Below are positions 11,383-21,685 of a DNA stretch of 64,000 nucleotides, one piece after another. The stretch is from Macrolepiota albuminosa. Its lineage: Eukaryota; Basidiomycota; Agaricomycetes; Agaricales; Agaricaceae. The notes under the pieces were generated by a model that made no database searches, was not told where the DNA came from, and was given only the letters and a program-made list of their open reading frames with translations. The position numbers and the translations under genes were made by a program. The stretch spans positions 463,415-527,414 of the forward strand of contig JAMWFC010000007.1 of the NCBI GenBank assembly GCA_027475525.1, given 5' to 3'. Each line of letters starts with the position of its first letter. Position 1 is the stretch's first letter.

Positions 11383-12560
11383 GTGGAGTTTGCAATAGGA
11401 CTTCTTCATGTTCATAGGCATAAGAAGGATTGTTTTTTCCACTTTGCCCCATTCTTCATTCCTAGGGCTGGTCATTTGACTGGGGAGATAATTGAAAGTC
11501 TCTGGTCTACACTCAATGAAGTTTCACAGATAGCCCATACAGCTATCTTGGCACATCAGGCAGAAATACTTGATAATTACATGTGTGACTCAAACTGAAA
11601 GAAGCTGCTTTACATAGTTCTATTCCTATATCAAAAGTACAGGATGGCTGTTAAGATGAAAAATGCAGCTATTCAATATTTCACTGAGCAATCCATTGGA
11701 ATATCAATGAATTTACTAATAAGCTGGGAAGCTGGGATAGCTAAAGCAGAAAGGCTCAGGGAGGAGGGAAACTGGAAAGCAATGAATATTCTGAAAGCTC
11801 ATACAATGACTTTCAATGATGCAAGTGAAGACCAAATAGCAGTAGATAGTGGAAGCCACTCAATGGATGTTGCAGTGAAAGATATTCATTCTTTCTGGAT
11901 TCAACTTACTCTTGACATTGAGGAGCAGCAGTAAGTTGTATTGCTGATGGCCCAATCTATTTTACTAATTGAAAGTTCAGAATTGCAATTCAAGACCAGG
12001 TTTGCTGTTTGAATTGGCATGTAAGCAATGATGACTGGCAAAAGGTTGAGGCAGAAATAGAACTATTAAGAGTTTGACTCAATGTCCTTGCTGCTTCTCA
12101 AGAAAGAAGCTGTTTATTGCTAGTGGAAAGTAGACTGCTCCTCCTAAAACCTGATGAAGTTTCCAGAGCCTTTGACAACAATGAAATTGTGGAAGATAGA
12201 TTGCTAGTGGATCTGCTGATAGTGCTAGTAGACCTGCTGGTACTGCTGGCAAATAGCCTTGGACCAACAGATGTAGTTGTTCTGGAAGATTTTGAAATCT
12301 CCTTCCCATCTATGATCATGGGTAATGTCTTACCATTGTCAATGATAGAGTGCAATTTGCACTTGATTCAAATTGAAAGGCTCCTACAGGCCCTTCAGAA
12401 ATTCATTACAAAGAAATCATTCCTATATTCTCACATTGTCTGGGTCACCCCAAGCAAGAATGTGAAAAACTTAAGCTTACACATCTCTTCAAAAAAGCCA
12501 GGCCTCAATCTTAGTGAAGGCTTGTGCCTATGCAGAATGCTGTAGTGCTCTGCTGTGACT
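11383..12560 (+). pseudogene. KDZ (Kyakuja-Dileera-Zisupton) transposase, C-terminal relic
   Basis: Fragments read LLHVHRHKKDCFFHFAPFFI, then GHLTGEIIESLWSTLNEVSQ, AHQAEILDNYMCDSN, ISWEAGIAKAERLREEG, and further on SFPSMIMGNVLPLSMIECNL and SFLYSHIVW. The E-x2-W-S-x-L-N block after a His-containing stretch, followed by a helical C-terminus, fits remembered KDZ transposases. Stops and frame shifts interrupt it (for example after CDSN at 11598 and after IEEQQ at 11934). The sequence is strongly CpG-depleted, which indicates an old copy. Confidence 0.6.
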
Positions 12561-12591
12561 AGAATCAGGCTGCAAGGAGCCACTCTCCTAT
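12561..12591 (+). pseudogene. Short left flank of the old ORF3-carrying element
   Basis: The bases just left of the gag-pro element continue at 20235 as GATGCCCCTC... and together align with ORF3 of the younger element around 32440-32475. The target duplication CTAT marks the interruption. Confidence 0.55.
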
Positions 12592-13536
12592 TGTAGTACT
12601 TGGTTGCAAGTAGTACTGATAGTTCTGGGGCTTTCTTGAAGTCTTAGAAAGTGACCTCTAATCCACACTGGTGCTTGATGATAAAAACTTGATGTATTGG
12701 GTGCTTCACAGAATATCAAATATCCTGATGGGCAGAAGAAGGTTCTCAATAAACTCCAGCCTAAGCAGTTCACTCCCTGGGAACCACCGAGCCTTTGTCT
12801 ACCAATAGACTTCCAATGAGAGGTGTTCAATAAACTCTAGCCTAAGTGATTCACTCCCTGGGAACCACCGAGCCTTTGCCTATCAATTGCCTGTCTATTC
12901 TCTACTAAACTTGGGCTATTTATACTGTTTTTCTGGTGCACAGACCACTATCTACACATGACTCTTTTGTTGTCAACTCCCCAGCCTCCAGAACATATTT
13001 GATAGTCCAATTTCCCTTTTGGGAGGCATGTTTCGGTGCCACCAGTTCCACCATTCAACTTCTTGTTCCACCATTCCTCCGGATGTCTCTGATTGCCACT
13101 TCCCCATTTGCTTCAGCTCCATTTAGCACGATCCCATTCATAGATCCTTCTTTCCCCTTTTAGCACTTCCCTGCATTCCATGCTTCTTTTGACATCCCTC
13201 CATGCTTCTTTTCCTTTCCCCTTTCAGTCATGTCAAATCGGGCATTGTCAGATCTGATCTTGATCTAGATCATCATAAATTGATCCCATTTCGTCACTTC
13301 TGCCAGCTCCCATGCTTCTCCTCCCCATTACAGTGGTTGGACTATTGTTGAGTGGATAGCTTGAGCTGGTCCCTGCCCTTTGTTCTGTACTGTCTGTGTA
13401 TTTATTGGGGTGTTTTTGGAGATATAATTTGTTGAGACTGCTACCAGGAGGCTTACAGTTTTCAGCCCATAATTAAATGTTTATTTTGACTTCTGGTGCA
13501 TGTTGTGTCCCTGACTGCTGGTACAGCGTCGTATCA
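12592..13536 (-). repeat. 3' LTR (LTR-B) of the gag-pro element
   Basis: 945 bp; in element polarity it starts TGATACGACG and ends AGTACTACA. It contains two copies of an ~80-bp unit with TTCACTCCCTGGGAACC (about 12745-12885). The third copy of this family, at 28559, has three such units. Confidence 0.88.
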
Positions 13537-13552
13537 TCTCCCCCCCACCAAA
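13537..13552 (-). other. Polypurine tract
   Basis: In element polarity TTGGTGGGGGGGAGA directly precedes the 3' LTR, the usual position of the plus-strand primer. Confidence 0.7.
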
Positions 13553-13689
13553 TAAAGACTGTCCTCAGTCATTCACAGTTCCAGATTAGGTCAAGTCCCA
13601 TTTCTTCACCATCATATCAAAATTTTTGTCTGGACCTCCTGTAAGGTTTGTAGGTTTCTTTTGCATGTTTTGACTGTCCTCCCTGTTGC

Positions 13690-16170
13690 TTCAAAGACCA
13701 CTTAAACCCCTCCTATGGTCCACTACATCCCTAGTTCACCATCTCCCATGGCTCCTACTGATCCTAAAAGACCCCTTGGTACTGACCCCTACTTTCTGTA
13801 CTCGTTCTCCACCTCACTACTCCTTCCTCATGGCTCTCTAACCACTTCTCTGTTCCTGTTTTCCCCATGCCACTCTTCCGATCATGTGAAGCAACAGGAT
13901 TCTTATCTCCCACCTCGATACACGGTTCCCTTGCTCTGGGACACCTCCATTTCCCCTTTTGCCCTATTTCAACGTCTCAACGCACGCCCAACAGCTGCCT
14001 GGTATCCCCTTCTAGCTTCTACGTCTTAGCCACACGTGGCTCCCATCAGCTAGTCCTGTTGACCGCGCGTTCGATTCTGCCCAGGTGCACTTTGATTCCA
14101 CCTGGTTGCGTTCGCATACGCCCCCTCCCAATGCATGGCTGCGCATCACTACTCCATTCTTTATGCCACCCCATAGACACGGAACGTCGACACTACATCT
14201 GTCTCCTTTATTCATTAATTCCTTCCCCCGATCACGCGGAACAACAGCGTTTTTCCAGAATTCCTGTATTCGGACGTCTGAGACTGTCTCTGAACGCTTC
14301 ATACCCTCGGCACCCCTCCTTTTCCCCTTGCTTTCTCTTACGACGCCGCAATCGTACACGCGTGGACACCAACGGTAGGGTATCCCCGTTTGAGCTTTAC
14401 GTCTTACGTGCATGGACAACCGCTTGGTCTGTCTACCCGCACGTTCAACTCTGCCCGGGCGCATTTTGCAAGTTGACGTTCCCTTGTCTCTTGCTCGCGC
14501 TTAGAGCACACCGTAGGTACAGAATTCTTTGCCTGTAGTAGCTTCATTACTACCTAATAGATCTCTTGATACCCCCTTTTCCTTGTTCTACCCTCTGCCG
14601 ATCGTGTGGGGGCAACTCTTTGTTTTTCCCCCGCACTGACGTTCCTTGGTGCGTCTCTGTCCTTACTCCCTGCCTCCCTGCACTTGTCACTGTTACCACC
14701 AACCGCCTGGCCATGGCTTCCCCTGCAACACGGGACGTCGACACTCCATCCTTCATCCATTAATCCCTTTCCCCCCGATCACGCGGAACAACTGCAACTT
14801 TCACCGAATTCCAGTACACGGACGCGTCTGAGACATCACGGCTGTCTCAGACTCCTCCCTGTCCCTGCACTCATTCTTACCCCCTCCCTCTCCCTTTCGA
14901 CGGCTTACTCGCACACGCGCAGACAACGCCCATAGTCTGTCTATCTTAGAGCAGTCCTCTTTGTTCTGGAGTGTCCGTCCTCAAACTTTCTCGTCCGTGG
15001 TTCCCCTTTCAGTGCGTGACACGTCTTATCCCCTTGTTGCCTACTGACCACGCCATCCCTCCGATCATGCCAAACTACTGGGCCTTTGATCTCCCCCGAG
15101 ATATACAAGACTCCTTACTCGGACGCGTCCGGGACGCCATTACCGCTGGGAGTTCTTCGTATCCCCTTTCTTTCTTTTACGTCTCAACGCAAACCCACGC
15201 GGACAACATCAGTTAGTCCTGCTGACCGTACGTTCGATTCCACCTGGTTGCTTGCTGCGTTTCCGTCTTTACCCCCTGTCCCCACTTTTTCGATGCTCTA
15301 CGTTTCACTCGCTCCTCAGTCAGGCTTACGACCCTTTCTACTAACGTCTTTCTTTCGCATCATTCTTCCAATCCACGGATCAACGGGACTTTGGTTTCTC
15401 CGCACTAAGGCAAGTTTCCCTTACTCTGGTACCAATTCTTGCCCCTTCCGTTCTTTTTCGACGTCTTAACGCGCACCCCACAACTATAGGATATCCCCGT
15501 GCGTTCGACTCCAACCAAGTGTACTCTCTGCAAGTCGACGCTTTATTCCTGCTCGTGCGTGTCACGACGCACCCTTCCCACTGACTGCACCATCATTCCA
15601 GCTACGCGGAACCATGGTTTCTTGATCCCCGCTTGGCTACAGGGTTCCCGTACCCTGGTACCATTATCCCTGTTTGTCCCCTTTCGACGTCCCCACGCAT
15701 GGCCACGACTTTTACGCCTTACGTGCGTGGACGACAGCTTGGTCTGGCGGACCGCGCGTTCGACTCTGCACAGGCGCACTTTTGCGCTGGAATACTTGAT
15801 TCTTTATGCTACGTTGTAGACACAAACTCCTGTCCGTAGCTTTGACCAATACATTTCCTCCCTGTTCCCCTCATTCAGAGTCCTGCACTGGCAAACTTTG
15901 TCCACTCATGCCCAATACGTTGACGACAATATATATTCGCGTGTCGACGCGTTCAATTGTTGACGTAAGCACGTGCTCAATTACGCGTGACAACGTTATA
16001 TAAGCAGGTGCACCGACGATTTGATTATCAAATCAGGAGCACCAGCTGAAGTCAACGTGACCAGCACGTGGTCACGTTTCCGAGAACGCTCTTGCGCACG
16101 TCAACGTGATAACGCATGCTCGTTGACCCAACCCTCTTCTTGTTCCCTTCTACACCCACCAACTTCTTCC
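13690..16170. other. CpG-rich non-coding block with degenerate repeats
   Basis: This block is full of CpG, in contrast to the CpG-poor gag-pro genes beside it. No ORF here resembles a known protein. A motif GCGTTCGAYTCTGCCCAGG recurs at about 14067, 14442, 15231, 15501 and 15756; CGATCACGCGGAACAAC-like motifs recur at 13876, 14228, 14599, 14777 and 15062; and GACGTCGACACTAC-like motifs at about 14185 and 14733. Near the right end are a TATA-like TTATATAAGC (about 15994) and an inverted repeat GATTTGA-TTA-TCAAATC (16018-16034), suggesting a promoter-like region. It could be part of the element or an older insertion. Confidence 0.5.
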
Positions 16171-16411
16171 CAAACCCATGAAGTTTGTTTGTAGCAATTG
16201 TATTAATTATTGCACAATGTCAACACATGTTTTCTGCACTTTTTCACTCTGGTTCTGCCAGAACCCCAGGACAGGAAGACTGAGTTATTCTTCCTGTTCT
16301 TCCCCTAGGTGTACATTCCTGAGGTAGAGGTCCTCTTCTGCCTGTCCTTCATTCTTCTCTTCCCTTAGTTCTTGTAGTTTAGATGGTGTAATGCCAATCT
16401 GGTCTTCACTA

Positions 16412-16681
16412 CTAGTGGGCAGAGTGATTTGTTGCCTGACTTTTCTCCCCCCCACTCTTTAACTCTCTAGATAGGTAGCCTAGCTCTCTATTCAGATAAG
16501 CTCCCAGCAACTGCCTTGTCCTTTCCCCTTCTCCTCCAGTAGCATGGTAAACAGCCAAGTACACATCTCTGAGTTCTTGCTGCTCAAAACACTTCTCCTT
16601 GACACAGTACCCCTTGATCCAGACACCTTCCTCCTCACTCCCCTCTATCATTACAGCAGCCTCTCCTTGATCTGGAATCAA
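16412..16681 (-). CDS. Short ORF downstream of the protease, unidentified
   Basis: An 89-codon frame (VMIEGSEEEGVWIKGYC...) overlaps the end of the protease ORF by four bases and lies in a different frame. It may be the remaining start of a lost pol or an extension of the protease. No RT motif is present. Confidence 0.4.
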   Translation of the reverse strand: MIPDQGEAAVMIEGSEEEGVWIKGYCVKEKCFEQQELRDVYLAVYHATGGEGERTRQLLGAYLNRELGYLSRELKSGGEKSQATNHSAH

Positions 16682-17682
16682 CTCCTCAAGGCTGAAGCTT
16701 TTCCCAACTCCTCTTGGTTGCCACTAGAGGGTGCCTTGCCCCTCTCATAAGTAGGTAGCACAGTCCTCTTCCCAGTATTAGGATTTCGAATAGTAATCAT
16801 GGCACTACCATCCTTCAAGTTCTGCACATTACTTTCAGTGGCTGTATCAAATGGCCTCCCCAGTAATACTGTATAGGCAGGTTTCTCAAATATATGCACT
16901 TGCAAGTATATTGTGAAACCCTCAGCAAACTTGAAGGGCACATTCTTGGCCATCCCCAAAGACTCATTGACTTGTTGATTAGCACTCTCCATGTGCAACC
17001 TTATGCCAGGATCCCAAGTCAATCCCAAACTTAGTGCCTTGTCCAAAGCCATGCACACAATCTGGGACCCACTGTCCAATATAGCCTCTACCTTTTCTTG
17101 GTTATTCACACTAGGATACAGAGACCTCAACACTTGTAAGTCTCTGGCCACATAGACCACTTCTGGCCTATTCCCTGGTGGAAGCTGTTCCAAGAAGGTA
17201 GCCACACAATCCTCATGAACCACTGATCCCTTTGGAATCCCCTCTTCTTCACTCTGAGAGATATGGTACCCTGGTTGAGGCAAGTCATCTATGTTGACCT
17301 GGCCCATTACAGAAGCACTTCTATCCTCTTGTGCAAAGACCTTGGCTGCTGTCCACTTGGTAGCACCTTCTCTCCTTCTCCAAGTCTTCTCCAGAGCCTC
17401 CTGCAAGGCTGGCACCTTCAACAATTCCCTTGTAGAAATTGTCACCTCATTGTCCAATATTTTGCTGACAATCTCCTCCTCCCTTCTCTGCCAAACTCTG
17501 GGCTGGTACAGCTCTTTCTTGTCATTTTGAAATTTTATGATTTTCTCTCTATTGACAGCAGGCACCTGCTCAAAGGGCAGGTTCCCTTTGCCTACTTCTG
17601 TAACTCCCCTTTGCCTTTTCAGATCACTCTCAGGTGGTAATGGTGTCCTCAATTCAGGCTGGACCCTGCCATCTGCCACCAT
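16678..17682 (-). CDS. Aspartic protease (Pro) of the gag-pro element
   Basis: Predicted to process Gag. The retropepsin signature AILDSGSQIVCMAL is near residue 200 of the open frame and the flap-side block YTVLLGRPFD near residue 280. The upstream ~190 residues (YQPRVWQRREEEI...) are a linker. It is in the -1 frame relative to gag; the frame is open upstream into the gag stop, so the ATG at 17682 need not be a start. It ends in TGA at 16678-16680. Almost no CpG occurs. Confidence 0.75.
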   Translation of the reverse strand: MVADGRVQPELRTPLPPESDLKRQRGVTEVGKGNLPFEQVPAVNREKIIKFQNDKKELYQPRVWQRREEEIVSKILDNEVTISTRELLKVPALQEALEKTWRRREGATKWTAAKVFAQEDRSASVMGQVNIDDLPQPGYHISQSEEEGIPKGSVVHEDCVATFLEQLPPGNRPEVVYVARDLQVLRSLYPSVNNQEKVEAILDSGSQIVCMALDKALSLGLTWDPGIRLHMESANQQVNESLGMAKNVPFKFAEGFTIYLQVHIFEKPAYTVLLGRPFDTATESNVQNLKDGSAMITIRNPNTGKRTVLPTYERGKAPSSGNQEELGKASALRS

Positions 17683-17693
17683 CCTTGAGTTCT

Positions 17694-17703
17694 CTAAAAA
17701 CCC
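17694..17703 (-). promoter_or_regulatory. Candidate -1 ribosomal frameshift site between gag and pro
   Basis: The zero-frame codons are GAG GGT TTT TAG. G GGT TTT is a perfect X XXY YYZ heptamer at 17703-17697 and the gag stop follows at once. Slipping back one base opens the protease frame (TTA GAG AAC TCA AGG ATG). No downstream pseudoknot was worked out. Confidence 0.6.
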
Positions 17704-19130
17704 TCCTGCTTCTGCTGGGTGTTCTTCTCATAAGTCTGACTCCTAGTAGTCATCAGACTTGACACCAAGTTCTGCAGCTCCTCTATCTTTTTCTCCAAGT
17801 CCTCCCTTTCTTTTGGCACTGCCTGCACATAAGTAGCCACACTAGGCACAACTGTTACTGGTTCCTCTACCCATCCATAGAAGGCAGCAGCCTTAGAGTC
17901 CATGATAGCATTGACCCTCTCTTTTGGAGACACATTAGGTGGACTCCTGGGAATAGGATCCCCAGAAGGTAGCCTAGGCCTGCCTTCAAAAAGAATAAGC
18001 TTGCCCTCTTGGACTTGAGCCCTGAGGTATTCACAGTCATTGGTCCTGTGTCCCAACTCCCAACAATGATAACAGTTTATTCCTGCTGCTGAACTGTTGC
18101 CTCCTGGAAACTGGACAGTCTGTAAGGCCTGAGCAGGCATCCCCATCCTATTCTGCAGACCTCCCTGCATAGGAACCTGGCTCTTTGCCTTCCACTCATT
18201 GTTCATAGTCTGCATGAACCCCCTCAGACTGCTCATCTCTTTCCCCAGAGCCATGACTCCATCCTGGAGGTTAGCTAACCTCCCCTCAGTCTCCAAATCT
18301 GGCTCTTGCTTGACCTTGATCATCCCTGGGACCTTCTCCTGTGGACTGTCATTGTCCCTGAATGAGGTTCCAGAATCAACCAAAATAGCCACCACATTGA
18401 TGATTTCCTTCAGATCATATCTATCATCCTTGTGTCTCCTCCTGGTTATGTCACTATAATGACCATATTTTTGCAAGGCCTGGGCCAGAATAAGTTCCCT
18501 GAAGGCTGGGGTGAAGCACTTAGTGAACTTCTCAACCAGTGCCCCATTCCCAAGCACCCCCTTCAACTTCTTGGCTTCAGCCCTAAACTTCCTGACCAGT
18601 GCATGGATCTCTTCTGTGTCATTCTGTCCCAACCTTGCATGCTCTCTACAGATCCTGTCAAGTACTGCCACACTCCCCTCATCAGAGATTGCCTCTGGGT
18701 AGGAATCTTGGACCTCCTTGACAAAGACCTCCCAACTTGACTCATCACTAAAACTGTCCAATCCCCTCCACTCACTGTCTGTCTCTGCATCCACATACTC
18801 TGTCACCCTCTCCTTTCTCTCCCCAGCATCATTAATCCCTGCAGCCTTGAAGAGACTCTCCATCTTTCTGAGGAAGCGCCTGACTTCAGTGGGCTGTGTG
18901 TGGGTGAACCTAGGTGCATCTCTGCTTGTAGACAGAGGCAATTTTTGTCTTGTAACTTCTGGCATATTTGATAGATTTGTACTTGAAATTTTGATAGTTT
19001 TGGATGTTGGCTTTCTGCTTGATCTCAAGACTTGTTCAGGGTCCCCAACACTATTGAGTGTGGTGGTCTTGCTGCTCCTGGTAGTGGGCTTGTGTGCTTG
19101 CTCCCTAGGACTGACCTTTTGCTTGGGCAC
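17694..19130 (-). CDS. gag: Gag of the gag-pro element, intact
   Basis: 478 codons with no interruption. The N-terminus is basic, Ser/Thr-rich. A capsid-like helical region starts near FTHTQPTEVRRFLRKMESLF (about residue 75) and runs to about residue 240. The zinc knuckle CYHCWELGHRTNDC (C-x2-C-x4-H-x4-C) is near residue 350, and a short coiled coil KEREDLEKKIEELQNLVSSL is near residue 445. The stop TAG (17696-17694) follows a slippery heptamer directly. The codons nearly lack CpG, yet the frame is intact. Confidence 0.85.
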   Translation of the reverse strand: MPKQKVSPREQAHKPTTRSSKTTTLNSVGDPEQVLRSSRKPTSKTIKISSTNLSNMPEVTRQKLPLSTSRDAPRFTHTQPTEVRRFLRKMESLFKAAGINDAGERKERVTEYVDAETDSEWRGLDSFSDESSWEVFVKEVQDSYPEAISDEGSVAVLDRICREHARLGQNDTEEIHALVRKFRAEAKKLKGVLGNGALVEKFTKCFTPAFRELILAQALQKYGHYSDITRRRHKDDRYDLKEIINVVAILVDSGTSFRDNDSPQEKVPGMIKVKQEPDLETEGRLANLQDGVMALGKEMSSLRGFMQTMNNEWKAKSQVPMQGGLQNRMGMPAQALQTVQFPGGNSSAAGINCYHCWELGHRTNDCEYLRAQVQEGKLILFEGRPRLPSGDPIPRSPPNVSPKERVNAIMDSKAAAFYGWVEEPVTVVPSVATYVQAVPKEREDLEKKIEELQNLVSSLMTTRSQTYEKNTQQKQEGF

Positions 19131-19268
19131 TGTCCTCTTTAGCTTCTCTGGGGTAGACCCTCTTGGTGCAAATGAAATCTTGAATTAAGCTTGAGGTGAA
19201 CCTGACTTGCTGGTCCACAAATGAACTTGATGACAGTGTTTCTTGTTGGTAAACTTTCTAAGCCAAAG

Positions 19269-19287
19269 CCCCTCGCGGTGGGCTCCA
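19269..19287 (-). other. Primer-binding site
   Basis: Two bases after the 5' LTR, the element reads TGGAGCCCACCGCGAGGGG, which starts with the TGG complementary to a tRNA CCA end. The priming tRNA was not identified. Confidence 0.65.
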
Positions 19288-19289
19288 GA

Positions 19290-20234
19290 TGTAGTACTTG
19301 GTTGCAAGTAGTACTGATAGTTCTGGGGCTTTCTTGAAGTCTTAGAAAGTGACCTCTAATCCACACTGGTGCTTGATGATAAAAACTTGATGTATTGGGT
19401 GCTTCACAGAATATCAAATATCCTGATGGGCAGAAGAAGGTTCTCAATAAACTCCAGCCTAAGCAGTTCACTCCCTGGGAACCACCGAGCCTTTGTCTAC
19501 CAATAGACTTCCAATGAGAGGTGTTCAATAAACTCTAGCCTAAGTGATTCACTCCCTGGGAACCACCGAGCCTTTGCCTATCAATTGCCTGTCTATTCTC
19601 TACTAAACTTGGGCTATTTATACTGTTTTTCTGGTGCACAGACCACTATCTACACATGACTCTTTTGTTGTCAACTCCCCAGCCTCCAGAACATATTTGA
19701 TAGTCCAATTTCCCTTTTGGGAGGCATGTTTCGGTGCCACCAGTTCCACCATTCAACTTCTTGTTCCACCATTCCTCCGGATGTCTCTGATTGCCACTTC
19801 CCCATTTGCTTCAGCTCCATTTAGCACGATCCCATTCATAGATCCTTCTTTCCCCTTTTAGCACTTCCCTGCATTCCATGCTTCTTTTGACATCCCTCCA
19901 TGCTTCTTTTCCTTTCCCCTTTCAGTCATGTCAAATCGGGCATTGTCAGATCTGATCTTGATCTAGATCATCATAAATTGATCCCATTTCGTCACTTCTG
20001 CCAGCTCCCATGCTTCTCCTCCCCATTACAGTGGTTGGACTATTGTTGAGTGGATAGCTTGAGCTGGTCCCTGCCCTTTGTTCTGTACTGTCTGTGTATT
20101 TATTGGGGTGTTTTTGGAGATATAATTTGTTGAGACTGCTACCAGGAGGCTTACAGTTTTCAGCCCATAATTAAATGTTTATTTTGACTTCTGGTGCATG
20201 TTGTGTCCCTGACTGCTGGTACAGCGTCGTATCA
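19290..20234 (-). repeat. 5' LTR (LTR-B) of the gag-pro element
   Basis: 945 bp, the same as the copy at 12592-13536 as far as I compared them. The identity implies a recent insertion. Confidence 0.88.
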
Positions 20235-20359
20235 CTATCAGATGCCCCTCTACTTGCAAAAGATGGAGGTAGACAATGAGAGGTGCTATGAGTGTCCAGA
20301 AGATAGTATGCACCAAGAGTGCTATTACCAGGTTACATCATCACATCTGCCAGCATCAG
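20235..20359 (+). pseudogene. Old ORF3 copy, segment 2
   Basis: Aligns with 32456-32580 of the young element, with CpG positions changed to TG or CA. It is bounded by the LTR-B element on the left and a solo LTR-A on the right. Confidence 0.75.
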
Positions 20360-21106
20360 TGTCACGACCCCCTCCGGGACACCCCCAGAACCCCATCCAG
20401 GACCCTCCCTCTGACCCCACAGGACGCACCCTGCCATCACACGCATTAAGAACTGCCATCACCTGGCAACCCTGGCAACCCCGCATCATGAACCCGGGAT
20501 CAACCATCATCAGCCCTCGATCAATGACCGGATCATGCCAACTGCTTCTGGGCCATCACGCATCACGCATCACAGCTCCCTCTGAGCCAATTGATCGTGT
20601 GCCCACATGCATGATCCTGGTATACAGTCCCCCTCCCGCTACTCAATGCCCCCCCAGAACTTATCCCAGACACCCCGGAACCCCAGAGACCTGGACCCGG
20701 CCCCATAGTACTTATAGTGTAACTCCCCGATTGTAGTTGCTAGTCTTGATATTAACTTGAATTGTTGCGTGCCCTCTGCTTGATTGGTACACGCTGACTG
20801 GCATGCTTCGACTGGCACGCTTGAACAACCGTATGCTCTGAGTTTGGTATGCACTTCGTGACTTGCAATTTGTTAACCCAGTCTCATCTTAGAACTCCCA
20901 GTTCTCGACTTGACCCCCACCCAACCCCCGGCCTCTAAGACCCAAAACTCCTGGACCAAGTTCTCTTCCCCAGGATTACCCCTGTCCACATCTTGAACTC
21001 CAGAGTCCTAACTCCAGAGTTCTAGACACCTGAGTATCTATGGGTCAAGTCCGCCTCGTAAGGGCGTTGCTTTTCCAGAAAGCCCCTGACTCAGCAGAAC
21101 CTAACA
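20360..21106 (+). mobile_element. Solo LTR, family LTR-A
   Basis: TGTCACGACC...ACCTAACA, 747 bp, flanked by ATCAG on both sides (20355-20359 and 21107-21111). It is related to the inverted copy at 57565-58373 and to the 3' end of the chromovirus at 8526. Confidence 0.85.
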
Positions 21107-21193
21107 ATCAGTACCAATATATGCTGGTGTAGTGACAGGACCACTGTCCATGCCATGAGCACATTAGCCCATGGCTGAGCCATATGTGGAACC
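21107..21193 (+). pseudogene. Old ORF3 copy, segment 3
   Basis: Continues the alignment with the young ORF3 at about 32585-32665 (reads as ...CCAATATATGCTG...), CpG-depleted. Confidence 0.7.
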
Positions 21194-21685
21194 TGTCAGG
21201 GGACTCCTCATTTCTTCCTTCTTTCACTTCTTACTTCTTCTGCTCTCCTTTCATTCATTCTCTTATTTCTTCTGACATTATTTCATTTTACTATTTCTAT
21301 TCTTTCAACACTATCTATTTTTCAGCCCTTGAGGTGCTCTGGTTTTTTAGCTACCATTCAGACAAGTGTGGGCCCTTCAGCACCGCTTCCAGACTGCTTA
21401 CATAAGTCAGAGTTTGCCAGAGTTTGCCCCTTATTTGTGCAATTATTTGTACAGGCAATTTTTGAGTTTTTAAGGTTTTGTTGTACTGTACAGTTGTTTT
21501 CCATGCTTCAGAGGCCCTAGAAGCGTCCAACCTGGCATAAGAAATCCCTAGACGTCGTTTTCTTTGGATCTCCCTCTGCCAGATGAGTAGTTATTATGAT
21601 ATTGTCAGTACATACTCTAATACACTTTGGATCTCCCTCTGCCAGCTGTGTGACTGAGCCACAGCCTCTAGAGGTCACCCTTACA
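21194..21685 (+). mobile_element. Solo LTR, family LTR-C
   Basis: TGTCAGGGGACTCC...CACCCTTACA. It sits between two adjoining parts of the old ORF3 copy. The target duplication is not perfect (GAACC on the left; CAACC is found one base after the right end). Confidence 0.75.

Larger units (their letters stand above)
12592..20234 (-). mobile_element. Non-autonomous LTR retrotransposon carrying only gag and protease
   Basis: Two LTRs of 945 bp (12592-13536 and 19290-20234) bound the element, and I see no difference between them. The 4-bp target duplication CTAT lies at 12588-12591 and 20235-20238. A primer-binding site (19269-19287) and a G-rich polypurine tract (about 13537-13552) are in the proper places for minus-strand polarity. 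Gag and an aspartic protease are open, but no RT, RNase H or integrase motif was found in the remaining ~2.9 kb. Mobilisation would then need enzymes from another element. It is inserted in the old ORF3 copy. Confidence 0.85.

Noticed and set aside
14061..15790. True tRNA genes at the GTTCGAYTC motifs
   Set aside because: No A-box at proper distance and no acceptor/anticodon stems could be drawn.
13715..15819. Open frames up to 223 codons in the CpG-rich block
   Set aside because: No recognisable motif, no agreement between repeat copies in frame, and the high GC lowers stop frequency.
15990..16100. A separate promoter driving an antisense gene into the gag-pro region
   Set aside because: A TATA-like sequence exists, but no convincing plus-strand gene follows it.
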